From Alphaproteobacteria bacterium (lineage in GTDB: Bacteria > Pseudomonadota > Alphaproteobacteria > Rhizobiales > Hyphomicrobiaceae): a stretch of 37,821 nt of DNA. The notes beneath the pieces were generated by a model that saw only the letters and a program-made list of their open reading frames with translations, was not told the DNA's origin and searched no databases. The position numbers and the translations under genes were made by a program. The DNA is taken from the NCBI GenBank assembly GCA_022600345.1, contig JAHZKP010000045.1, forward strand, positions 1-37,821, in the 5' to 3' direction. The number at the start of each line of letters is the position of its first letter. Positions within the stretch are counted from its first letter, which is position 1. Shown here piece by piece: positions 1 through 8,351 of the stretch.

Positions 1-3
1 ACA

Positions 4-702
4 TTGGCAGATCTATTGGAGGCGTGCGGGAGCGACAACCGCTGCGGGAGTTTGGCATGTCGCAAATGCGGGAGGGCTATGCAGCGGTGCTTTGTCAATG
101 CTGCGCAACCATGGATAAAAGGGCTCGGCGAGCCGGTGTATATAATCACCATTGTTCCCGACGTGTGGTTTGCAGAATCCGAGCGCTGTCTTATTGGAAA
201 GTTGAGTGTTTTTCGAAATCGGCTTGATGCAGCACTCAAGGATGCTGACATTAAACTGGCTGTTGGCTGGTACGACGTGTCGCTGAATGAGCACAGCAAC
301 AAGGCGCATCGACCATTCTGGCAGCCGCACCTGTGGTGCATCGTGCCGAGTTCCCAAGTGACAAAGCCGGTTCGGGAAGTATTGAGGAAGCACTTTCCAA
401 ATAACCCGCTTATCTGTGCGGCGGTTGAGTTTCAACTGTTTGATGGGAATCGACGCGCGATGGCCTATGGCGCCAAGCCAAATTTTATCCGTCGCGTTAC
501 TTATCCAAAAATAGCTGGTCAAAACTCGCGTGCCAAAAGAAGGCAAAATACGAAAAAGCGGGATCTCAGGGTTAGTCAAAATCAGGCTATGCTTTTGATG
601 TGCCACGACCTCGGTTTTTCTGGACGACTATTCCTGCACGGCGCCACTGTTCGGGCCTGGAATGAAAAGATCAGGTTCTCCGAATGCGTGGCTCCAGTGT
701 GA
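4..702 (+). CDS. Rep-like accessory-element protein, 5' end possibly cut by window edge
   Basis: A 232-codon frame opens at a TTG three bases into the window and could continue upstream, so the true start is uncertain. The N-terminus has a Cys cluster (C8, C14, C19, C22, C29) that looks like a zinc-binding knuckle. Residues 89-97 (GWYDVSLNEH) lead into PFWQPHLWCIV (104-114), and YGAK (155-158) follows. This order recalls the HUH and Tyr-x-x-Lys motifs of rolling-circle replication or relaxase proteins, but the second His of HUH is Trp here, so catalytic competence is doubtful. The gene is visibly more AT-rich than the genes after 3000. It precedes a DUF927 ATPase, and both sit beside a tRNA 3' end, which suggests a replication or mobilisation gene of an integrated element. 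The family assignment is inference; an uncharacterised zinc-binding protein is the alternative. Confidence 0.55.
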   Translation: MADLLEACGSDNRCGSLACRKCGRAMQRCFVNAAQPWIKGLGEPVYIITIVPDVWFAESERCLIGKLSVFRNRLDAALKDADIKLAVGWYDVSLNEHSNKAHRPFWQPHLWCIVPSSQVTKPVREVLRKHFPNNPLICAAVEFQLFDGNRRAMAYGAKPNFIRRVTYPKIAGQNSRAKRRQNTKKRDLRVSQNQAMLLMCHDLGFSGRLFLHGATVRAWNEKIRFSECVAPV

Positions 703-797
703 GTGCGAATCTCAGCGCGTAGATATTGCCTGATTTGCCTAAGGTATTGTGCTTTCGAATAGTCAGGCTACCCAAAACCAACACACCCACCCAGCGG

Positions 798-818
798 GCT
801 GATTGAATCTCAATCAGC
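798..818. promoter_or_regulatory. 9-bp perfect inverted repeat upstream of the DUF927 gene
   Basis: GCTGATTGA at 798-806 and TCAATCAGC at 810-818 form a perfect 9-bp inverted repeat with a 3-nt centre, about 50 nt before the chosen start of the DUF927 gene (869). It could be an operator for an element-encoded repressor or an RNA hairpin in the leader. There is no T-run, so a terminator is unlikely. The TTG at 803 lies inside this repeat, which argues against it being the start codon. Confidence 0.5.
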
Positions 819-868
819 TCGCCAGGCTAAGTGCGTTTAATGAATTCAATGGCTATATGGAGTCAAGA

Positions 869-2608
869 ATGAAGAATGAAAAGAAACAAAAGAAAGAAAT
901 ACGAAAGCACCGCGGAAGCAGGAGAGACAAGGGCGCTGTTCCAGTGGTGAAGCTCGTCGCCAACGTCGAAGACGAGAGTTCGGGCAAGGCCTTCAATCGG
1001 TTCAAGTTAGTAAAGGTCGGTGGTGCAGAGGCAACGGTTGAACTTGCGCGATCAGCCTCGGAGGACCCAATAAAGCTTGCAAAAGAGCTGTTGGATTTTA
1101 ATGCAGACTTGCCAACTAATAAACTCGATACCCGCCACCTAATAGAAGAAGCATTAGGTGCAACGGACAAAGATCTAGTCCTCCGAGCAGCACAACTAGG
1201 CTGGCATGAGAGGGCTTTTGTGTTGCAGCGGGCCATTGTGGGGCAAGGCGTGTGTCGTGGTCGGCGCCTTGAGCCGCCATCACAAAGTAACGAATACAGG
1301 CACCCGCTTCGCGAAATGGGAGATCTCGAAACCTGGAACAAAGTTATCGGAAAGACCGCTCAATGGTCATCAATTTTGACGTTTGGGATCTCCTGTGTAT
1401 TCGCGTCGGCATTGATGAAGCCCGCCGGTATGCAGCCCTTCATAGTTGTGTTCACGGGTGACAGCAAGACTGGCAAGACGACAGCTTTGATTGTAGCTGC
1501 TTCAGTCATCGGTATCGGAAGCGAGAGCGACTTGCCCAACTGGAATATGTCGGATTCAGCCTTTGGACAGGCTGCGCGTGCCTTTAACGATTTAGCGCTG
1601 ATTGTCGATGAAATCGGAGCACTTGACGGATTGCAGCAAGATGCGCGCAAGAGGATTCGCAAATTAATATTTCAATTTGCGGCAGGGACTTCGAGGGCGC
1701 TTAACAGCAACACAATTTATTCAACAGGGGCTGCAAACAGCGATGCTCGCGGTATCCTGCTTACTTCCGCTGAGAAGTCGTTTGACGTTTATGCAGAAAT
1801 TGCGGGGGAGACACGGGATGCGGGTGAATTTGCCCGAACGATAGATTTGCCTGCAACTGAGTCGGTCAACAGCACAATACTCGACCGTTTTCCGCGCAAC
1901 ATCGCAGAGTCGGGGAGAGACGATTGGGCTAGAGCCAAATTGAAGAAACTCAGGAGGAATTGCCAAGAGCAGCATGGGCTACCGATCGCCGCATTCTTAG
2001 AACATGTCACTTCGCTCGAGCCGGTTGAGCTTCGCAACCGTGTCGATGCGGCGATGGCGGAATTTCTTAACGCAGTCCGGTACGAAAAGAGCAATGGAGT
2101 AGTTGGCCACATGGCCGATAACTTTGCTTTGGTCTATGCAGGCGGCGCAATCGCGATTGAAGCGGGAGTGTGGGAGCTGAGCCTAAAACGGCTCAAGATA
2201 TTTCTGGTTCACTGCTTCAGCAACGCTGTCCAAGGTGTTCCTAAGCCTAGAGATGTCAAGAAGGAGACCATCACTAGATTTCTCGAGCAACTGGCACGCT
2301 GTGAATTACCGTCGAAGAAGAATGCTGCAAGAAAACCTTCACCACCGGGATTTAAGTGCCGCCAACACGGTGGCGAAAAGCGTGTTGAGCTTGCAGTACG
2401 AACGCAATTGTTTAGATCGTGGTGCGGAGGTCAAGCGGGAGAGCAACTTGTATTGCACTGGCTCCGTGACCGAAATTTACTGCAGGCCTCTCAGGAGGCC
2501 TTGGGCCAGAAACAGTTAACCGCTAGTGCTGTGGGGCACCGCAAGAGGGTCGGAAAAGAACGGACTAAGTGGATTTGTTTCCTAGATCCGGTGGCGACCA
2601 ACGAGTGA
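869..2608 (+). CDS. DUF927-domain P-loop ATPase (plasmid/phage-type, helicase or primase-helicase-like)
   Basis: The protein has 579 residues from ATG 869. That start is chosen because GGAG lies six bases upstream; in-frame TTG 803 and ATG 857 lack such a site. The N-terminus is very basic (KNEKKQKKEIRKHRGSRR). The core is DUF927-like: Walker A GDSKTGKT at about residues 197-204, then a PNWNMSDSAF stretch and a Walker B ALIVDEIGAL with Asp-Glu at about 247-248. A later GDARGILLTS-like segment is typical of the sensor region in this family. DUF927 proteins occur on plasmids, phages and integrative elements, and are thought to act in element DNA replication. The position next to a Rep-like gene and a tRNA end fits that role. 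The C-terminal 150 residues carry no recognisable domain. Composition is AT-richer than the chromosomal genes to the right, consistent with acquisition. Confidence 0.8.
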   Translation: MKNEKKQKKEIRKHRGSRRDKGAVPVVKLVANVEDESSGKAFNRFKLVKVGGAEATVELARSASEDPIKLAKELLDFNADLPTNKLDTRHLIEEALGATDKDLVLRAAQLGWHERAFVLQRAIVGQGVCRGRRLEPPSQSNEYRHPLREMGDLETWNKVIGKTAQWSSILTFGISCVFASALMKPAGMQPFIVVFTGDSKTGKTTALIVAASVIGIGSESDLPNWNMSDSAFGQAARAFNDLALIVDEIGALDGLQQDARKRIRKLIFQFAAGTSRALNSNTIYSTGAANSDARGILLTSAEKSFDVYAEIAGETRDAGEFARTIDLPATESVNSTILDRFPRNIAESGRDDWARAKLKKLRRNCQEQHGLPIAAFLEHVTSLEPVELRNRVDAAMAEFLNAVRYEKSNGVVGHMADNFALVYAGGAIAIEAGVWELSLKRLKIFLVHCFSNAVQGVPKPRDVKKETITRFLEQLARCELPSKKNAARKPSPPGFKCRQHGGEKRVELAVRTQLFRSWCGGQAGEQLVLHWLRDRNLLQASQEALGQKQLTASAVGHRKRVGKERTKWICFLDPVATNE

Positions 2609-2724
2609 CGTAGCCCTAGATCCAAGGTGGCACAAACTTAATGCCATGTAATGGCAGCGTTGCAATCTCTAACTGCTAGGCATGAGTTTGCTAAGCGGGT
2701 AGGCCCAAGTTCCTCGCGACGATC

Positions 2725-2756
2725 AAAGTCGCCCTCGCGCGCGCGAGGGCGACTTT
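2725..2756. terminator. Perfect 32-bp palindrome, probable bidirectional terminator
   Basis: Sixteen bases starting AAAGTCGCCCTCGCGC are followed directly by their exact reverse complement, giving a GC-rich stem flanked by A-tracts and T-tracts on both sides. That is the form of a rho-independent terminator working in both directions. It lies 117 nt after the DUF927 stop and about 110 nt before the tRNA-Thr end. The absence of a spacer is unusual; a protein-binding or element-end function is possible. Confidence 0.65.
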
Positions 2757-2868
2757 TCGTCACTATGGGGGCAACCTAAACGTGGACAGCAACGTTCAAA
2801 ACTAGCGTCATTCAGCAACGGAAAGTTGCCGCCCTCAATAAATATTTCAGCAAATTCAGTGCATTAAA

Positions 2869-2944
2869 TGGTGCCGCTTAGGTGACTTGAACACCTGACC
2901 CCGTCATTACGAATGACGTGCTCTACCAGCTGAGCTAAAGCGGC
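2869..2944 (-). tRNA. tRNA-Thr (anticodon CGT)
   Basis: Read on the minus strand, the acceptor stem GCCGCTT pairs with AAGCGGC, the D arm is GCTC...GAGC, and the anticodon stem-loop CGTCA-TTCGTAA-TGACG gives anticodon CGT (Thr, codon ACG). The T arm AGGTG-TTCAAGT-CACCT is canonical, and CCA is encoded. The 3' end faces the accessory segment at lower coordinates, the usual geometry for integrase attachment in the 3' half of a tRNA gene. Confidence 0.95.
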
Positions 2945-3191
2945 TAACCTGGGCGGAGGCATGACGCACAACACCGCCCCAGACGTTTACCTTAAACCAC
3001 GAACGGTTCAAAGACCGTTTAAAGGCGGGCGATTTCACCGGGCTTGCCGGTAATTTCCCCCACCAGACGTTTGGTCCAGCACGGAGATTGTACCAATTCG
3101 CTTCGCGGAGCGACGCTGATAGCCTTATTGGCAAGAAATGGCAAGCACTGCTTGGCGCGGGCCGGACCTCGCGCCGCACCCGATCCAATTG

Positions 3192-5558
3192 TTACGAATG
3201 GATTCTGTAAGGCTTGGGCGGCCCTTTTGGGACGTCGCTAGGGGCATCGGCCTCCGGGCCGGGATCGTCAGGCGGCCGCGGCGATACGAAAATCAGCGGT
3301 TCACTGGCCGCGCCGCCACGTTTGGTTTTCTTGGCCCGCTTGCCCTTTCGGGGCGCCGGCTTGGACGTCTCGCCTTCCCCGCTCAAATTGTCGGATTTGG
3401 CCGCTTGTGGTTTTTCCGGTCCGGAGGCGTCGCTGGCATCCCCGGTTGATTTCGCACTTTCAGGAGATTTTACATCCTCAGACTTTTCCAGCGCAACCGT
3501 GGCTTCTTGGGCGCCGGCAGGTTTTTCCGCTGGTGCGGGTTTTTCCGTCTTCACTTGGGAGGGAACGGCCTTGCCAGATGACAGGTCGACGGCCGCACGT
3601 CCCATGGGCACCAAACCACCTTCCGGTATCGCTCCTCCATCTCTGGTCCTATGCTTGGCCGCTACTGCAGGCTCGGCACCGCTTTCGGCCTTGGAAATCA
3701 TAACCTGGGCCTCGCCCGCAACGGATTTAGAACCAATACCGGCATCTGACTGCGAAGTCCTTCGTCCTGCGTCCTCGCGTTGGCCGCGTGCCGCTTCCGA
3801 GGCCTTCTCGTGAGTCGACGCCTCACTTGTCGCCGGACTTATTTCAGTAGCCCCAGACTTCGTTTCAGACTTCGTTTCAGACTTCCGGTCCGTCTTCGTT
3901 TCAGTTTTCATTCCAGACTTGGTTTCAGTTTTCGCTGCAGCCTTCGCTTCGGCCTGCGGCTCAGTCGACTTCGCTAAATTGCTTTCGTCTTTTTTTTTCT
4001 CTTGCTGGGATGGGACGGCGTTCGACTTGGCTGCAACATCCGCCGCACCTTCCGTTTTTGCCGTCACGGGCTTGGCCACATCGACAACGTCCGCATCGAC
4101 GACATCTTTCGCGACAGGCTTGGCAGCCGCCGGCTTGGCGCCACCAGAATGTGCCGCATCGGCGTTACGCGACGCTTGATCAGGCGTAACGTCCTTTGCC
4201 CCCACTTCAAGCGGCGCACCAAGAGCAACGAGTTCTTCCAGTTTTCGCGCCACGATTTCGTCGGCGGTCTTCTCCATGCTCTCGACAGGGACCCGCCATT
4301 GGAACGCATCGAGCGCTCCCGTCACCGGCGACACCGCCGCCCAATGTTCCGATACGATACCGTCCGCCGTCCAGGCCGGATCGCGTGGCGCATTGACAGC
4401 GCGCGCCAACCACTCCCGAACCGCACCCTTGTCGCCATGTTGTTCGCCCTCGACGCGCGCCATCAGCGTGCAGGCGCGTTGCGTCAGCCGGTTATCGATC
4501 AATGGCTCCAAGGCGCCGCGCGCCACATCGAATTCCTTGGCTTCGATTGCTGCATTCGCCAGAGCGATGGAACTCTCCAGCGCGTGTGGATTGAGACCGG
4601 CAAGTTTTTTGACTCGCTCAAGCCGATCGCGAGGACTATCGCCGAGCCGCGCATATGCAAATGCCGTGGCCAGATCCGGGTGCGGCGATTTCTGCCATGT
4701 CTTTTGCAGGATCTTGGTGGCCTTGGGCGTACTTCCGCGCGAGGCCAGAAGCCGTCCTGCGATCGCGGCCGCAGGCACCAGGTCAGCGGCCAGGTTGTGC
4801 GCATCCATCGCCAGATTCAAGGCACGCTCAGGATCCTTGTCTTCCAGTTCTTGGGCCTGCGCGGTCAACAGGACGGCGCGGCGGCGGTCCGCGCTGGCCT
4901 TTTCGACGTGACCGTTCTTGCGCGCGACTGCCAATGTTTCCAGCGCGCCTTCCCACGAATGGTCCTTGCATTGCAAATCAAACAGCGCTTCAACCGGCCA
5001 GCTTAGCTTCGGGTTGAGCCCGACGGCCCGTTGGGCAAACTGCGTGGCGGCTTCCGTTTCGCCTTCGCGCTGGGCTTCCAAAAACAGACCGCGCAATCCC
5101 AGTTGCTCGGTGTCGGGGGCGGCCAGCATCGATTCATAAATCCGCCGCGCCGTCGCCTGATCGCCCGACAGTTGTGCAGCTTGCGCGCGCAGCAAGTGCG
5201 TCAGCGGTTCATTCGGCATCGACTTGCGCGCCTGGATCGCATAGCGCGTCGCCGTCGATCGGTCGCCCGCTCCAATCGCAATCATGCCCGATGACAAAGC
5301 ATCAAGTCCGCGCTTTTGCCGGCGCTTGTTGAAATAGCTGCCAATGGTTGCCGGGCTCTCCCACAGGTGGCGCAATAGCGACCACGTGACCAGCGCGAGA
5401 CCGGTAATCAAGGCCAACGCGACAACCGCGTGGAAGACCTGGATCTCAGCCTGGTAGCCTTCCCAATTGACCACGATCAGGCCGGGCCTGTCGGCGAGCC
5501 ACGCAAGGCCGCTGGCAAGAGCGATGATGAAGGCCAGGAACAGAATAAGTCGTAGCAT
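3192..5558 (-). CDS. hemY: HemY-type inner-membrane TPR protein with long low-complexity tail
   Basis: This 788-residue protein begins with the HemY N-terminal domain: one membrane segment at about 1-20, the GLIVVNWEGYQAEI-type loop, a second segment at about 43-65, then helical TPR repeats to about residue 440. HemY in E. coli and alphaproteobacteria is an inner-membrane protein linked to late heme synthesis; its biochemical role is not settled. The gene ends an apparent hemC-hemD-mitofilin-hemY transcription unit, starting 20 nt after the mitofilin stop. The family usually has 400-550 residues. Here roughly 330 extra residues form a Lys/Ala/Glu/Ser/Thr-rich tail that includes near-perfect ETKSETKSETK repeats and ends in a proline-rich segment. 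The tail is probably disordered and may lie in the cytoplasm or periplasm depending on topology. Confidence 0.85.
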   Translation of the reverse strand: MLRLILFLAFIIALASGLAWLADRPGLIVVNWEGYQAEIQVFHAVVALALITGLALVTWSLLRHLWESPATIGSYFNKRRQKRGLDALSSGMIAIGAGDRSTATRYAIQARKSMPNEPLTHLLRAQAAQLSGDQATARRIYESMLAAPDTEQLGLRGLFLEAQREGETEAATQFAQRAVGLNPKLSWPVEALFDLQCKDHSWEGALETLAVARKNGHVEKASADRRRAVLLTAQAQELEDKDPERALNLAMDAHNLAADLVPAAAIAGRLLASRGSTPKATKILQKTWQKSPHPDLATAFAYARLGDSPRDRLERVKKLAGLNPHALESSIALANAAIEAKEFDVARGALEPLIDNRLTQRACTLMARVEGEQHGDKGAVREWLARAVNAPRDPAWTADGIVSEHWAAVSPVTGALDAFQWRVPVESMEKTADEIVARKLEELVALGAPLEVGAKDVTPDQASRNADAAHSGGAKPAAAKPVAKDVVDADVVDVAKPVTAKTEGAADVAAKSNAVPSQQEKKKDESNLAKSTEPQAEAKAAAKTETKSGMKTETKTDRKSETKSETKSGATEISPATSEASTHEKASEAARGQREDAGRRTSQSDAGIGSKSVAGEAQVMISKAESGAEPAVAAKHRTRDGGAIPEGGLVPMGRAAVDLSSGKAVPSQVKTEKPAPAEKPAGAQEATVALEKSEDVKSPESAKSTGDASDASGPEKPQAAKSDNLSGEGETSKPAPRKGKRAKKTKRGGAASEPLIFVSPRPPDDPGPEADAPSDVPKGPPKPYRIHS

Positions 5559-5578
5559 GATAAAACTCTTAACCGTCT

Positions 5579-7422
5579 TCAGTTGGTGCCCGACAATGAG
5601 GCCTTGAGCTGGTTTTCGATCGATGCCAGCGCAACGTCGACCGCGTGCCGGTCTTCCACTTTCTTAAGCCAGCCCTGGGCCGCTTTCTGAGCTTTCTCAG
5701 GCAGGTTTTTGGCAAGCTCCAGGACGTCCGACAGCCGCCCGGCTTCAAGCTTGGCTTCCATCCGCGAGACGACCGCCTCAGCGCTTTTGTCACCCGCGTC
5801 ATGATTGACCTTGCGGACTTTCACGACCGAGCGCGCATTGGCCATTAGCTGGTCAAACACCGATCCGCCGGAAGGCGCTGCCGAAGCTTCGATAATGTCA
5901 TGAGCGACCGTCCGGAATGAGGATTGCAGCTTACTCACCGGCGCGACACCGGAATCGCCGAATTTTTCAAGTTTGGCGACATCGATCAGTCCGCCGGCGG
6001 TGCCCTTCACCTGGGCCAGTTCGCCAGCAAAGCTGTCACCGCGTTCAATGGCGCGTTCCAGGTTGGCAAGTTCCAGCGTCAGGACAATCCGCTTGGCATT
6101 TTGCTTTCGGTCTTCTTCCGCCGATACGACGTTGGCAACGCGGTCTTCCAGGGAGGTGATCTTCTCGGCAACCGGCTTAACCGCCTTGTCGACATCTTCG
6201 GGACTGGCCAGCTTGGCGATTTTGGATGTCACGTCACCTTCCAGGCCATCCAGCTTGCTGGTGATCCTGGCCGTCTCTTCTTGTACGACGCGCAACGTGT
6301 CTCCAAGCCGCGTCGTATCGGCATTCAGCTTTTGTAGCTGCTGGCCAAGCCGCGCGGTATCGTTGCTGACGCCGGCAAGCTGCCGGTCGACGCGTTGCGT
6401 GCCAGACCGCGCCGCTTCACTTGATTCCTCAATCTGGGCAAGCCGTGTTGAAACCTCTTCTCCGACGCCCGCTCGAACTGCTGCGATCTGGTTCTTCAGC
6501 GTGGCTTCAAGATCGGCCATACGGCCGGTCAATGCAGCCAGCCTGGGGACGCTGCCGCTATTCTTGTTGCTTTCCGCAAACGCACTCATCGTAGCGAGCT
6601 GCTGTTCAAGCTTGGCGATACGTTCTTCCTCGACCTTTGCACCAGTCGGTGTTTCGGCAACCTGCTTGGCAAGCTTCTCAGTCTGCTGACCCAGTTCGGT
6701 CTGTGATTTTTCAACCGATTCTATTGATGCCTTGAGGCCTTCAAGTTCCGCAATTCTGGCCTGTGCTTCAGCCAATGATTTGGCAAGCGCGGACTGATCG
6801 CCATCACCGCCCGCGCTCTTGTCGGCTTTTTCCAATGCAGCAAGCCGGGCTTCCAGGGCCTTGGCTGCATCATTTTGTTTCTCCGCCACGGCGGGCAGGC
6901 CGAGGTTCGATTTCAACTGCGAAATCTGCGGCTGCAATGCGTCCGCCCCTAGAAGCGTGAGGAACCCGCCCACAAGCCCGGCAACCAGATGTGAGAAGAA
7001 CGATCCGATGCCAGAGCCCGAGCGCTGCTTTTGCGAAGGTGGCGGAGGCGTGGCTTGGATGCCCCTGAGCCGGCTTTCGCCTGTGAAGGCTTGCCGCCAC
7101 CCTGGGTTTTCTTGTCATCGGGTGTCGTGCTGCCGGCCAGACCGGATGGTTTTGCATCTGAAGAAGCCCCTATACCCGAGCCTGAACCGGTTGCGGCGGG
7201 CTTCGAACCAGCCAGCGGCGTCGATGTCTTCGACTTGTCGCTTGATCCGGGCGGCGTTTTATCGCCTGCCGGCTTCGCGCCGACCCCGGCGGCGCCAGAG
7301 TCGGCGCCAGAAGCCTTGATCTCGGTCGCCTTCAAGTCCAGCGTGGCGTGGGGTTTCTTGCCACCGGCGCTTGCGGCCTGCGAAGGCTTGCCTTTGCCGG
7401 GGTTGTTTTTCTTGTCAGTCAT
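5579..7422 (-). CDS. Mitofilin/MICOS-like inner-membrane protein, reading frame interrupted near 7062
   Basis: Two overlapping minus-strand frames together give one alphaproteobacterial mitofilin-like protein. The N-terminal part starts at ATG 7422 (MTDKKNNPGKGK) with the family-type ATLDLKATEI motif and a Gly/Ala/Lys/Pro-rich segment. The C-terminal part carries PPPPSQKQRSGSG, one membrane helix (FFSHLVAGLVGGFLTLLG), then long coiled coils and a mitofilin-like C-terminal helical domain ending at 5579. A one-base shift is needed between the two parts, best placed at the 4-base G run on the minus strand (7062-7065): one extra G restores a continuous GSGGIQATPPPPS sequence. The cause could be an assembly indel, a real mutation or programmed frameshifting. 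Homologues shape or organise the inner membrane and sit between hemD and hemY, as here. Joined length would be about 610 residues. Confidence 0.8.
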
Positions 7423-7532
7423 AAAATCGCTAAGTCCTCTGACGCAACGACGGTACGCGTGCAATTCGCGGTCTCGGCAGATCATCTGCGAGCCCCGCTC
7501 CGTTTCAGGCGCAATTTACGCCGCGAATGGGT

Positions 7533-8267
7533 TCATGGCCTGGATTGTTCCGACATCCGGTTAATGAGCGCAAGAACTTCTTCGGACCTCGGCCTCAAAG
7601 ATACCTGTATCAATGAAGGGTTAAGCGGCTGCAAAGCATCTGCAGTTGCCTGCGAAATGCAGGCGTATGACACTTCCCGGGCCTCTTTTTCCAGTCGAGC
7701 GGCCTCGACAAGCTGAATATAGGTGCGAGACGCTTCAGGCGACATCAAAAGTACGGCATCCAGATGACCTGAACTTAAAGCCAGCATTGCCTCCTGTGAC
7801 AAGTCTTTCGCTCTGACAGCTTCATAGCAGCCGATAGTATCGACCCTGTAGTCTTTCGCCCGAAGCGCGCCTTCCAGGTCGAATGCAAGCTTATATCCAG
7901 CAAAGTGGATCAGTCGGCCGCCCTGCGGCGCGGCTTCCGCGTTGATGACGTCGACAAGACCGGCCGCGGTTCCCGGGCCCTCAATAACGCCGTGAAAGCC
8001 CAGATCGTGCGCATCTTGTGCGGTTCTGGGGCCAACCGCAAATACAGGAAGCTCAAGCAGTCCGGGCAACAAGGGGCTCTTGGCCACCGACCGGACAGCA
8101 TTGCGGCTGGTAAAAATCAGCGCCTGCACCGATCCCGGCCCCACATCCAGCACTGGCAGAAGTCTGACCTCCATCAGCGCCGAGCAAATGACCTCGTGCC
8201 CCATGGCTGCCAACTCGGCCCCGGTCGTTGCGGCGTCGGGTTCCGGCCTGGTAACGAGTATCCGCAT
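7533..8267 (-). CDS. hemD: Uroporphyrinogen-III synthase
   Basis: The 244-residue protein opens with MRILVTRPEPDAATT, the typical HemD start, and has the family's two alternating alpha/beta domains, with ALIFTSRNAV near residue 50-60 and LMSPEASRTY near residue 175-185. HemD closes and inverts ring D of hydroxymethylbilane to form uroporphyrinogen III in the cytoplasm. It lies 84 nt downstream of hemC on the same strand, and hemC provides its substrate. Sequence conservation in this family is low, so the call leans on both the N-terminal motif and the operon position. Length is normal for the family. Confidence 0.92.
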   Translation of the reverse strand: MRILVTRPEPDAATTGAELAAMGHEVICSALMEVRLLPVLDVGPGSVQALIFTSRNAVRSVAKSPLLPGLLELPVFAVGPRTAQDAHDLGFHGVIEGPGTAAGLVDVINAEAAPQGGRLIHFAGYKLAFDLEGALRAKDYRVDTIGCYEAVRAKDLSQEAMLALSSGHLDAVLLMSPEASRTYIQLVEAARLEKEAREVSYACISQATADALQPLNPSLIQVSLRPRSEEVLALINRMSEQSRP

Positions 8268-8351
8268 TTATCAACCCGTTCGCTTCCCACTCAGTCGATT
8301 GACGTGCGGCGCCATGGTGCACTTGCCTCCAATTGCGCTGCGCGAATGCTA

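Noticed and set aside
4002-5006. Long plus-strand open frame (334 codons) opposite hemY
   Set aside because: It is the antisense shadow of a GC-rich gene: no ribosome site, Arg/Gly-rich translation and no family features, while HemY on the other strand is clear.
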